A DNA stretch of 42,467 nucleotides, from assembly GCA_964613725.1 (NCBI GenBank), contig CAZTJY010000013.1, forward strand, positions 1-42,467. Reading direction: 5' to 3'. A model generated the notes under the pieces. The model did no database searches and was not told the origin of the DNA. It was given only the letters and a program-made list of their open reading frames with translations. Below are positions 8,552 through 16,625 of the stretch, piece by piece. Numbering within the stretch: position 1 is the first letter of the stretch; every line of letters begins with the position of its first letter. Position numbers and translations under genes: made by a program. This DNA comes from Parapedobacter sp964613725 (GTDB lineage: Bacteria; Bacteroidota; Bacteroidia; Sphingobacteriales; Sphingobacteriaceae).

Positions 8552-8902
8552 TTAGTTGTTCAAAGCAATATAAACCAAGCCATCTTCAATCTTCACCGGA
8601 TAGGTCTTGATGGCGCATTCGTCACCGGAGATGCATTCTCCTGTATCCAGTGCGAACGTTTTTTTGTGAAACGGACAGGCTACTTTCGGTTGGTCGCCAA
8701 GCGATCCGATCATGCCGCGGCTCAGGATCATTTGCCGTTTATGTGGGCACTCGTTCTGCGTGGCGTACCACTCATTTCTTCGCTTGAAATAAAAAAGGGC
8801 AATTTGTTGATTTTCCAGCTTCAAACAAACGCCGCCATTTGCAATCGTGTCTTCTACGCGGCAGGCTAATTTCCAGGGTGCCGATGTTGCTAACGTTTCC
8901 AT
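8552..8902 (-). CDS. nirD: Nitrite reductase small subunit (Rieske-type)
   Basis: 116 residues, usual NirD length. Partner of the NirB flavo-sirohaem protein in cytoplasmic NAD(P)H-dependent reduction of nitrite to ammonium. The Rieske-fold loops are visible as CPHKRQMIL and CPFHKKTFALDTG. Both Cys-x-His type pairs (C-P-H and C-P-F-H) are present, so [2Fe-2S] binding is possible, whereas NirD in enterobacteria lacks these. It lies 36 bases downstream of nirB and must be co-transcribed. Confidence 0.93.
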   Translation of the reverse strand: METLATSAPWKLACRVEDTIANGGVCLKLENQQIALFYFKRRNEWYATQNECPHKRQMILSRGMIGSLGDQPKVACPFHKKTFALDTGECISGDECAIKTYPVKIEDGLVYIALNN

Positions 8903-8938
8903 AAATGTGTTGTGTGAAATAGTGAATTAAAGTTTGTT

Positions 8939-11458
8939 TTAATGGGTAGTCAATGTATTCCAATCTGCTGCTTTTTTCTGCCCTCTCAAGGTCTCGAAGC
9001 GTACCGTGTCGTCTTTTTCCTCGGGCGCGTTGACGAAATGAACAAAGCGTTTGCGTATTTCAGGGTCGTTAATGGCAACTTTCCACTCGCATTCATACGC
9101 ATCAACCAATTCCTGCATTTCCTTTTCCCAGGTTTCGGCCATGCCTAAACTGTCGTTGACAACGACGTTACGTAGGTAATCGATCCCGCCTTCCATTTTG
9201 TTCAACCACGTGGCTGTCCGTGTAAGCGGGTCCGCCGTCCGTATGTAAAACATAAGGAACCGGTCGACATACTGAATACAGGTCGCTGAATCGATATCGC
9301 TGGCTAGTAGCAATGCGTGCTGTGGTTTGCTGCCGCCATTGCCGCATACGTAAAGGTTCCATCCTTTCTCGGTGGCAATAATTCCGAAGTCTTTGCTTTG
9401 TGCCTCAGCGCACTCCCGGACACATCCACTAACGGCGGATTTAAGTTTGTGGGGCGAACGCAATCCGCGGTAGCGCTCTTCGATCTGGATGGCGAATGTG
9501 ACGCTATCGTGTAAGCCGAAGCGGCACCAGGTGCTCCCTACGCAACTTTTTACCGTGCGCAATGCCTTCCCATAGGCGTGGCCACTTTCAAATCCAGCGG
9601 CAATCAGTTCTTCCCAGATGGCGGGCAAGTCGTTCAAGTGTGCGCCGAATAGGTCGATGCGTTGGCCACCCGTGATTTTGGTGTATAGCCCGTATTTTTT
9701 CGCTACCTCGCCGAGGACAATCAATTTATCGGGGTGGATTTCGCCACCGGGGACGCGTGGAACAACGGAATAGGTTCCGCCGCGTTGGATGTTGGCTAAA
9801 AAACGGTCGTTGCTATCTTGTGCTACGTCGTTGCCCCGGCCAAGGATCATCTCGTTCCATAGGCTTGCCAGGATAGACGCCACCAGCGGCTTGCAGGTTT
9901 CGCAGCCGTCACCTTTCCCCACACTATCAAGTACCTCGTCATAGCTTTTCAGATGGTGGATCTTTACCAGGTCATACAGTTCCTGCCGACTGTAATTGAA
10001 GTGCTCGCAGATGGTGGCGCGGATGTATTTGCCCTGTTGCTTCATGGTGTGGGCGATGAGGTCCTTTACCATGGGCACGCAGCCGGCGCAGCCTGTGCCT
10101 GCTTTGGTACACTTGCTCACCCCCTCGAAGTTTTCGTAGCCCTGGTTGGTCACCGCATCGCATATCTGGGCTTTCGTGACACCTTCGCAGCTGCAAATCA
10201 GTGCGGAATCAGGAAGGGACTCCAATCCAGATCCAGTGGGCTTGTTGTCGGTATTTTCACCAAACAGGAGTATTTCGGGGTCCGAAGGGATGGGCATATT
10301 GTTGTTGACGGTTTGCAATAACATGTTGTAACTGCTGGCTTCGCCTACGAGAATCCCGCCGAGCAGCCGTTTGCCGTCGTTACTGATGTTCAGCCGCTTG
10401 TAGACGCCCTTGTGCGTGTCGTCCAACAGGATAGTACGCGCGTTAGGCTCGGCGATGAACGGGTCGCCAAAGCTGGCCACATCTACCCCCATCAGCTTTA
10501 GCTTAGTACTCATGTCAAAGCCATTAAATAACTTTTCTTCGCAGCAAATCGTGCAGGCGGCTACTTCAGCCATCTCGTACCCCGGGGCTACCAAGCCGTA
10601 GATCATGTTATTCGATAAGGCACACTCGCCGATGGCCAATATAGCGGGGTCCGAGGTGCGCATCGCTTCGTCCACGATGATTCCGCCACGCGGCCCGATG
10701 GCGAGGTCGCATGCCGCTGCCAGTTCATCTCGGGGTTTGATGCCTGCCGATATGATCAGGATATCTGCATCGATTTGGGTGTTGTCCGAAAAAGATAGCC
10801 CGGTGATGTGGTCGTTGCCAAGTATTTGGCTTGTTGATTTCTGTAACAGGCACGTGAGTCCGAGGTTGTGCAGTTTTGTTTGCAGCATTCGGCTGGCACT
10901 TTCGTCGATTTGCCGCGGCATCAGGCGGGGGGCAAACTCAATCACGGTCGATTCTTCGATGCCCAGGTCGACGAGGGCCTTGGCGGCTTCTAGCCCCAAC
11001 AGTCCCCCACCGATGACGGCGCCTTTCTTCGCATGCAAGGCATGCGCCTTAATCAGGTCAAGGTCCTGTATGGTACGGTACAGGAAGACACCGGCTTTAT
11101 TTACCCCCGGTATGGGCGGTACGAACGGGGCTGAGCCGGTTGCCAACACCAGAAAATCATATTCGAGCCGAAGGCCTTTCCGTGAAACAACCGACTTGCT
11201 GTCTCGATCGATAACCGTAACCGGATCGTTCAAATGCAATTCAATATTGTTTTCATCGTACCACTGCTGGTCGGAAAGGAAAAGATCTTCCAGGGAGCTG
11301 TCGGAGAAGTAATTTGTAAGATGTACCCTATCATAAGCCCGGACAGATTCCTCTCCAAAAACTACAATTTCTGATTTTTTGTCTTTATTTCTAAGTTTTT
11401 CACAGAATTTATGACTAATCATTCCATTACCAATTACAATTATTCTACATTTATTCAT
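8939..11458 (-). CDS. nirB: NAD(P)H-dependent nitrite reductase large subunit
   Basis: 839 residues, full NirB length. Domain order: FAD/NAD(P)-binding pyridine-nucleotide-disulfide oxidoreductase fold (from residue 1; second dinucleotide loop GAVIGGGLLGLEAAK); BFD-like [2Fe-2S] domain near 420-470 (CSCEGVTKAQ ... GTGCAGC); a second BFD-like stretch ending GDGCETC near 520; the NiR/SiR ferredoxin-like half domain near 555-605; and the sirohaem-[4Fe-4S] domain with SCVGSTWC and SGCVREC near 640-680. All four cluster cysteines are present. It reduces nitrite to ammonium with six electrons from NAD(P)H. Divergent from cobA, whose product starts the sirohaem route. Confidence 0.97.
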   Translation of the reverse strand: MNKCRIIVIGNGMISHKFCEKLRNKDKKSEIVVFGEESVRAYDRVHLTNYFSDSSLEDLFLSDQQWYDENNIELHLNDPVTVIDRDSKSVVSRKGLRLEYDFLVLATGSAPFVPPIPGVNKAGVFLYRTIQDLDLIKAHALHAKKGAVIGGGLLGLEAAKALVDLGIEESTVIEFAPRLMPRQIDESASRMLQTKLHNLGLTCLLQKSTSQILGNDHITGLSFSDNTQIDADILIISAGIKPRDELAAACDLAIGPRGGIIVDEAMRTSDPAILAIGECALSNNMIYGLVAPGYEMAEVAACTICCEEKLFNGFDMSTKLKLMGVDVASFGDPFIAEPNARTILLDDTHKGVYKRLNISNDGKRLLGGILVGEASSYNMLLQTVNNNMPIPSDPEILLFGENTDNKPTGSGLESLPDSALICSCEGVTKAQICDAVTNQGYENFEGVSKCTKAGTGCAGCVPMVKDLIAHTMKQQGKYIRATICEHFNYSRQELYDLVKIHHLKSYDEVLDSVGKGDGCETCKPLVASILASLWNEMILGRGNDVAQDSNDRFLANIQRGGTYSVVPRVPGGEIHPDKLIVLGEVAKKYGLYTKITGGQRIDLFGAHLNDLPAIWEELIAAGFESGHAYGKALRTVKSCVGSTWCRFGLHDSVTFAIQIEERYRGLRSPHKLKSAVSGCVRECAEAQSKDFGIIATEKGWNLYVCGNGGSKPQHALLLASDIDSATCIQYVDRFLMFYIRTADPLTRTATWLNKMEGGIDYLRNVVVNDSLGMAETWEKEMQELVDAYECEWKVAINDPEIRKRFVHFVNAPEEKDDTVRFETLRGQKKAADWNTLTTH

Positions 11459-11550
11459 TTTTTGTTGTGAAATTTAATGATATGAATGATTTTTATTATT
11501 TATTTCTGCTAAAATAGATATTTATTTCAATAATAATGCTAAATTATATT

Positions 11551-11567
11551 ATTTATATCATATAAAT
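11551..11567. promoter_or_regulatory. Palindrome between nirB and cobA
   Basis: ATTTATA (11551-11557), TCA, TATAAAT (11561-11567): a perfect 7-bp inverted repeat in the AT-rich divergent gap. If nirB uses the near-match -7 box on the minus strand at 11528-11535 (TATTATTG), the palindrome centre would be about 38 bases upstream of its RNA start, close to a class II activator position. It does not match the classic FNR box. Confidence 0.4.
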
Positions 11568-11570
11568 TAG

Positions 11571-11578
11571 TATTTTTG
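11571..11578 (+). promoter_or_regulatory. Bacteroidota -7 box for the cobA/moe/moa/nitrate reductase operon
   Basis: TATTTTTG fits TAnnTTTG, 32 bases before the cobA ATG. No -33 TTTG is seen about 20 bases upstream. This is what one expects for a promoter that needs an activator. Confidence 0.5.
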
Positions 11579-11600
11579 AATGTGAATTTTAATTCAAAAA
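11573..11600. promoter_or_regulatory. Inverted repeat overlapping the cobA RNA start
   Basis: TTTTTGAAT (11573-11581) and ATTCAAAAA (11592-11600) form a perfect 9-bp inverted repeat with a 10-base spacer. It overlaps the -7 box and the likely RNA start, as a repressor operator would. It could also fold as a leader hairpin. Confidence 0.4.
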
Positions 11601-11610
11601 GCATATTTTT

Positions 11611-12369
11611 ATGTTAATTAATCAAAATTGCTTTTATATTTTGGGTGCTGGACCCGGAGACATTGATTTGCTGACACTAAAAGCACATAAAATACTTTCG
11701 ATTGCTGATGTTTTGCTGTTTGATAACCTGATAAATGATGACTTGCTGAATATTGCACACAGGAATTGCATAAAAATCTACGTAGGCAAGAAGCCTTTTG
11801 GGGAGTATGTGCCCCAGACTGACATTAATGATTTAATAGCTTATTACTGTACGCGCTATACCCATGTTGTCCGGTTGAAGGGGGGCGATCCATATATATA
11901 TGGGAGAGGGTTTGAAGAATGGGCCGTCGCCAGGCAATTGGGAGTCAACGTAACGTATGTGCCGGGTATCACGAGCATGCAAGGTGTAGGTATGTGGGAT
12001 ATTCCACTCACACATCGGGGCGCAAGTGAGGGTATTTGGGTATTGACCGGCATGAAAAGCGATGGTAGCATGGCGTCGGATTTGTCACTCGCCGTACAAA
12101 GTAATTCGACAGTAGTGATCTACATGGGTATGCGGAAGTTATCGGAGATCGCGCGGATGTATGTCATGCACGGAAAAGGAAACACACCCGCGGCCATTGT
12201 TCAGGATGCGACGAAACCAGATAGTCGGAGGGTGACGTGTGCCGTACGTGATCTGGCAAAATGCAGTCGGGAGGCCAATATGTGCAGTCCGGCGATTATC
12301 GTCATCGGCAACGTAGTTGCCTTGAGTGGAGGCGTGGAATCCCTTTCTATAAAGCGTAATGTCGTATGA
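11611..12369 (+). CDS. cobA: Uroporphyrinogen-III C-methyltransferase (SUMT)
   Basis: 252 residues, the single-domain SUMT size. It methylates uroporphyrinogen III at C2 and C7 with S-adenosylmethionine to give precorrin-2, the first step to sirohaem needed by NirB. Family motifs: LGAGPGDIDLLTLKA near the start, LKGGDPYIYGRG in the middle, and VPGITSMQGV. Near the end IVIGNVV matches the family. It has no N-terminal Met8/CysG dehydrogenase-chelatase domain, so that activity must be encoded elsewhere. First gene of the rightward operon; its stop overlaps the next start (ATGA at 12366). The first ~80 bases are more AT-rich than the rest. Confidence 0.93.
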   Translation: MLINQNCFYILGAGPGDIDLLTLKAHKILSIADVLLFDNLINDDLLNIAHRNCIKIYVGKKPFGEYVPQTDINDLIAYYCTRYTHVVRLKGGDPYIYGRGFEEWAVARQLGVNVTYVPGITSMQGVGMWDIPLTHRGASEGIWVLTGMKSDGSMASDLSLAVQSNSTVVIYMGMRKLSEIARMYVMHGKGNTPAAIVQDATKPDSRRVTCAVRDLAKCSREANMCSPAIIVIGNVVALSGGVESLSIKRNVV

Positions 12370-13127
12370 ACATCAGTTTTTTCAATGACCACCTTCAGCT
12401 GCCGTTTATCGGTAGGGCGGGGGTAAATAGATTAAAAAGCAAACGCGTGTTGGTGGTTGGCGCCGGAGGATTGGGCTGCCCGGTAATTTCGGCATTAGCG
12501 TCAAGCGGAGTCGGGCATATTGGGATTGCCGATGGCGATCGGGTCGAAACCACGAATCTGGCTCGCCAATATTTATATACGCCCAACCAGGTTGGTGAAT
12601 TCAAAACAACCGCTGCAATAACCTATTTAAAAACCCGATATTTCGATACCAAGTTTGAAGCATATCCTTTTTTCCTGGGGATCAATAACATCGATCCATT
12701 GTTCGCCTCGTATGACCTGGTCATCGATGCGACCGATAATTTCCTGTCGAGGTCATTGATTGCCCAGACGTGCCAGCGGTTAAGACTCCCACAGGTCTAT
12801 GGTGCTATTTTCCGGGCAGAAGGGCAAGTCACCGTTTTCAATTGTGGCGAGCCGCAGGGAGCCCTAGCCGATTTATTCGCCATTGACCCCGGCACCATCG
12901 TAGGGTCGGCCTGTGCAGAATCGGGCACCTATGTAATAGGTAGTGCGGTAATCGGCCTGTTGATGGCTAACGAAGCCGTCAAGGTATTGGCTGGGTTGCC
13001 CAACATCCTAGCGGGCAAATTGCTTCTTTTCGACGTACTGACACTCCAGCAGCGGGTCATCCGATTTTCCAAACCGCTGGCTGATTCAACGCTTTTGAAC
13101 CCACAGCATGAGAGATATAACGCATAA
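12366..13127 (+). CDS. moeB: MoeB/HesA/ThiF family adenylyltransferase
   Basis: 253 residues. It activates the C-terminal Gly-Gly of a sulfur carrier, here most likely MoaD, by adenylation. The ATP-binding Rossmann motif is VLVVGAGGLGCPV and the nucleotide-binding Asp is in VIDATDNF. The stretch TIVGSACAESGTYVIGSAVIG matches the family. The C-terminal CPxC zinc site of classical MoeB is absent, and there is no rhodanese domain. It overlaps cobA by 4 bases and moaCB by 20 bases, so it is translationally coupled. ThiF cannot be excluded by sequence, but the molybdenum-cofactor context favours MoeB. Confidence 0.85.
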   Translation: MNISFFNDHLQLPFIGRAGVNRLKSKRVLVVGAGGLGCPVISALASSGVGHIGIADGDRVETTNLARQYLYTPNQVGEFKTTAAITYLKTRYFDTKFEAYPFFLGINNIDPLFASYDLVIDATDNFLSRSLIAQTCQRLRLPQVYGAIFRAEGQVTVFNCGEPQGALADLFAIDPGTIVGSACAESGTYVIGSAVIGLLMANEAVKVLAGLPNILAGKLLLFDVLTLQQRVIRFSKPLADSTLLNPQHERYNA

Positions 13128-14058
13128 AATCAGTACGCTTCGTACAGCACGGGCTAGTGCCGTTTTGTATATCACCGATCAAACCGCTTTGAAAATCAGG
13201 CAGCATGAATTGCCGAAGGGCAATTTGTTTGATGTAGCCCGCGCAGCGGCATTTTTGGGAGCAAAGGCAACCCCGCAATTACTTCCGCATTGCCATCCGG
13301 TTCACATCGATGGGATGGATGTGGATTTTGAATATATCTCTTCCGATTCCCATCCCGAGTATTTTCTTGGTGAACAGCTAGGGCGAGTGGGTATACAGCT
13401 TACCGTTATTGCCAAATCGATCGGCCGTACGGGCATAGAGATGGAAGCGTTGACGGCCGTATCGGTGGCTGCCCTTGAACTCTATGATATGCTGAAGCCA
13501 ATTGATGATCAGTTGGAAATCAGTCACATCCGATTGGCGAAAAAAACCGGAGGCAAATCCGATAACGATCGCTTCCTTGCACCGTTGGCTACCTGTGCGA
13601 TCCTCGTATGTTCGGACGCGACGGCGGCTGGCCACCGTTTGGATAAGAGTGGTAAAAAAATTAAGGAGCTGCTGTTAACAACAGGTGCGCAGGTAATGGA
13701 TTACCGAATCGTGGCGGATGAAAAAGCCGAAATCCAGCAGGCCATCAAAACGTGGGTCAGCAAAGATGTCCATTTTATATTCACCACCGGCGGGACGGGG
13801 CTGGGACCGCGCGACATCACCGTGGAGGCTGTTGCTGAGCTATTGGATAGAACTGCGCATGGCGTCGCAGAGGCCATGCGAAGTCACGGCCAGCAGCGGA
13901 CACCGATGGCGATGATGAGCCGTTCGATTGCCGGTACCATCGGGACGTCGTTCATTGTCACCCTGCCGGGCAGCACCAACGGGGTGAAGGAATGCCTGGA
14001 AGCTGTTTTGCCAGCTTTGTTTCATGTGCGAAAAATGATGGTAGGAGGAGGACATTAA
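13108..14058 (+). CDS. moaCB: Bifunctional molybdopterin protein MoaC-MoaB
   Basis: 316 residues with two domains. Residues 1 to ~155 are MoaC (cyclic pyranopterin monophosphate synthase), with LLPHCHPVHIDGMDV and the active-site helix DMLKPID followed by KKTGGKSD. Residues ~170-316 are a MoaB/MogA-like domain with the molybdopterin-binding loop TTGGTGLGPRD. MoaC makes the pterin ring with MoaA; MoaB/MogA-type domains adenylate molybdopterin before molybdate insertion by MoeA. This fusion is known in several phyla. It overlaps moeB, and moeA follows after 1 base. Confidence 0.93.
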   Translation: MRDITHKISTLRTARASAVLYITDQTALKIRQHELPKGNLFDVARAAAFLGAKATPQLLPHCHPVHIDGMDVDFEYISSDSHPEYFLGEQLGRVGIQLTVIAKSIGRTGIEMEALTAVSVAALELYDMLKPIDDQLEISHIRLAKKTGGKSDNDRFLAPLATCAILVCSDATAAGHRLDKSGKKIKELLLTTGAQVMDYRIVADEKAEIQQAIKTWVSKDVHFIFTTGGTGLGPRDITVEAVAELLDRTAHGVAEAMRSHGQQRTPMAMMSRSIAGTIGTSFIVTLPGSTNGVKECLEAVLPALFHVRKMMVGGGH

Positions 14059-14059
14059 T

Positions 14060-15256
14060 ATGCTGATGTATGTTGAAGCGGTAGCAAAGATCCGTGGCCT
14101 TGCGAAACCATTCTCGGTAGAAACTGTTCCGCTCACTTCGGCAATCAATCGCATCTTGGCTGATTCCGTTTTTGCAGACCGGGACTACCCGCCGTTTAAC
14201 CGTTCGGCGATGGACGGAATAGCGATTCGAATAGCGGATTGGCAGATGGGTATCCGTGAATTTTGCGTCCGGGAAACCGTTTATGCAGGTACGGCTGCCG
14301 AATTTACGCTGGCTGAAGGTGAATGTTATCGGATCATGACAGGTGCAGCCTGCCCACCGACGGCCGATTCGGTTATCCGTAACGAAGATGTGAGCTACTT
14401 AGGGGATCAACGTGCTCGCGTAGAAAGCAAAGACGTAGGGCATCAGCAGCACATCGCGCAGCAGGGGGAGGACTTGGCCAAGGGCGACCTGGCGCTTTCC
14501 GCACCCTGTCAGTGCGATGCATCCGTCATCGGCACGTTGGCAGCACTCGGCGTCGGGAATATCCCTGTCTATGCCAACCCATCCGTCGCGATTGTCACAA
14601 CGGGTAACGAAGTAGTAGATATCGACCAGCAACCCGATCGTTTTCAAATACGGAATAGTAATCAACACCTCCTACGCGCATTATGCGCGCAATGGCAGTT
14701 ACCCGTGGCACGTTGCCAACATGTACGGGATGACCGCACCGCGTTGCGGGAAACGCTTGGGGAAGCGTTGGCGCATCCCATCGTCATCATCAATGGCGGC
14801 GTATCGGCAGGGGATGCCGACTATGTGCCTGAAGTATTGGGTGAGCTTGGCGTGGCTACGCTATTTCACAAGGTGCTGATCAAACCGGGCAAACCGGCGC
14901 TGGTGGGAACCGCAGCGAACGGCAACGTCGTGTTTGCTTTACCCGGAAATCCGCTGTCTTGCCTGGTGACGTTCAAATTGTTCGTGGAAGAATACCTGTG
15001 GTCTTGCTATGGGTTCCGGCATGCGCGACTCAAAAAAGCAAAGCTATTGAACCATCGATCGAAAAAGACCGCATTGGATGAATTTTTTCCTGTGTTCCGG
15101 GAAGCGGAAACCGACGGATACACCTGGCGACCGCACCATGGTTCGGGAGATATCACCGCGGCAATCGGGTGCGATGGCATCGGCTGGCATCCGCAGAACA
15201 AACGGGAAATCAATGCAAGCGAGGTGATTTCCATCCTCCCTTTGTCTTATTTTTAA
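14060..15256 (+). CDS. moeA: Molybdopterin molybdenumtransferase MoeA
   Basis: 398 residues, standard MoeA length. It inserts molybdate into adenylylated molybdopterin. Motifs: FNRSAMDGIAIR near residue 50, MTGAACP, the central molybdopterin-binding stretch INGGVSAGDADYV, and ALPGNPLSCLVTF. A second ATG lies two codons in. It is part of the operon that makes cofactor for the nitrate reductase three genes downstream. Confidence 0.95.
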   Translation: MLMYVEAVAKIRGLAKPFSVETVPLTSAINRILADSVFADRDYPPFNRSAMDGIAIRIADWQMGIREFCVRETVYAGTAAEFTLAEGECYRIMTGAACPPTADSVIRNEDVSYLGDQRARVESKDVGHQQHIAQQGEDLAKGDLALSAPCQCDASVIGTLAALGVGNIPVYANPSVAIVTTGNEVVDIDQQPDRFQIRNSNQHLLRALCAQWQLPVARCQHVRDDRTALRETLGEALAHPIVIINGGVSAGDADYVPEVLGELGVATLFHKVLIKPGKPALVGTAANGNVVFALPGNPLSCLVTFKLFVEEYLWSCYGFRHARLKKAKLLNHRSKKTALDEFFPVFREAETDGYTWRPHHGSGDITAAIGCDGIGWHPQNKREINASEVISILPLSYF

Positions 15257-15268
15257 GCTAAAACAGTA

Positions 15269-16609
15269 ATGATTAAGAAGCAGCAGCCGCTTACCAAACT
15301 CCACATTTTTTCGTTTAAAGGCATCCAGATGAGAACGTTCCACCTGACGTGGATCACCTTCTTTTTCTGCTTTTTCGGGTGGTTTGGCGTGGCGCCACTC
15401 ATGCCCATGATCCGCGACCAATTGGGGCTGACCAAAAGTGAAGTGGGCAATATCATCATTGCTTCCGTTTCTACGACGATCATCGCCCGCTTACTGATCG
15501 GTAAGCTGTGTGATTCGCTGGGGCCACGGCTCACCTACACGATATTACTGGTGGTAGGCGCCATTCCGGTGATGCTTATCGGCCTAAGCAATAGCTATAT
15601 GTCATTTTTGCTATTTCGGTTCTTCATTGGGATCGTCGGGGCCTCTTTTGTCATCACCCAGTTTCACACATCGATGATGTTTGCCCCCAATGTCGTGGGC
15701 ACAGCCAATGCCGTAACCGGCGGATGGGGGAATTTGGGTGGCGGCGTTGCCAACCTGGCGATGCCGTTTGTCGCCGCTGGTTTCGCAGCGATGGGATGGG
15801 TGAGCGAAGGGGATTCGTGGCGGCTGGCGATGGTGGTGCCCGGTGCCATCCTGCTGGTGATGGCGTTGGTTTATTACCGCTTTACCACGGATACGCCGGC
15901 CGGAAATTTCAAGGATTTGGAAAAGGTGGATGCCCGGGAGCGGCGAAAAAAGGGGAAGGGAGCATGGCGGGGGGTCTTGGGCGATTACCGGATATGGGCG
16001 TTGACGTTGGCCTATGCCGCATGCTTTGGTATCGAGATTACAGTAGACAATGTGGCGGCCCTATTTTTTATCGACCGCTTTGGTACCAGTCTGATTGTGG
16101 CGGGCGCCATGGCTGGCATATTCGGCGGCATGAATCTTTTTGCGCGGGCCCTCGGCGGTATCGTTAGCGACCGTGTCGGTAAGAAATTCGGCCTGAAGGG
16201 CAAGGGGATATTATTGGGGCTGCTTTTGGTGCTGGAAGGCGCAGTGGTTATGCTGTTTGCGGCGTCCGCATCTTTGGTAGTAGCAGTTATTACACTGTTA
16301 GTTTTCGCATTGTTCCTAAAAATGGCCAACGGCTGTACCTACGGAATCGTGCCTTTTATCAACAAAGATAATATCGGGGTAGTGAGCGGCGTGGTGGGTG
16401 CCGGAGGGAATATCGGTGCCATGCTGGTGGGTTTCCTGTTCAAGTCCGAGCATTTAACGTATGCTGACGCCTTTCAATACATCGGTGGCGGGGTGGTTGT
16501 CGTTGGGTTATTGGTGGCGCTCACGAAATTCCAGGAGAAACCGGCATACAGCGAGTCCCGTGTCCCGGATGAAGTTACCGAAATGGAACCGAGTAATGCA
16601 ATAGATTGA
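15269..16609 (+). CDS. narK: Nitrate/nitrite transporter, NarK type (MFS)
   Basis: 446 residues, an inner-membrane major facilitator protein with about 12 hydrophobic segments. It starts with a short cytoplasmic leader, then FFFCFFGWFGVAPLMPMIRD and the nitrate signature regions: FRFFIGIVGASFVITQFH with GGWGNLGGG in the first half, and NGCTYGIVPFI with GVVGAGGNIGAMLVGFLFK in the second. The Gly-rich signatures and the Arg in the first (RFFIG) are those of nitrate/nitrite porters. It supplies nitrate to the reductase encoded next. An internal ATG at 15329 is possible, but the family usually has the leader. Confidence 0.95.
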   Translation: MIKKQQPLTKLHIFSFKGIQMRTFHLTWITFFFCFFGWFGVAPLMPMIRDQLGLTKSEVGNIIIASVSTTIIARLLIGKLCDSLGPRLTYTILLVVGAIPVMLIGLSNSYMSFLLFRFFIGIVGASFVITQFHTSMMFAPNVVGTANAVTGGWGNLGGGVANLAMPFVAAGFAAMGWVSEGDSWRLAMVVPGAILLVMALVYYRFTTDTPAGNFKDLEKVDARERRKKGKGAWRGVLGDYRIWALTLAYAACFGIEITVDNVAALFFIDRFGTSLIVAGAMAGIFGGMNLFARALGGIVSDRVGKKFGLKGKGILLGLLLVLEGAVVMLFAASASLVVAVITLLVFALFLKMANGCTYGIVPFINKDNIGVVSGVVGAGGNIGAMLVGFLFKSEHLTYADAFQYIGGGVVVVGLLVALTKFQEKPAYSESRVPDEVTEMEPSNAID

Positions 16610-16625
16610 TTTACCTGCGTTGAAA

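Noticed and set aside
10605..11312. A 235-codon open frame opposite nirB
   Set aside because: It is the antisense shadow of the conserved NirB flavin domain. Its translation shows no known motif and its composition follows the coding strand.
11583..11596. TGAAT-N4-ATTCA considered as an FNR or CRP box before cobA
   Set aside because: The TGA/TCA spacing is 8 bases instead of 6, and it is better explained as part of the larger 9-bp inverted repeat.
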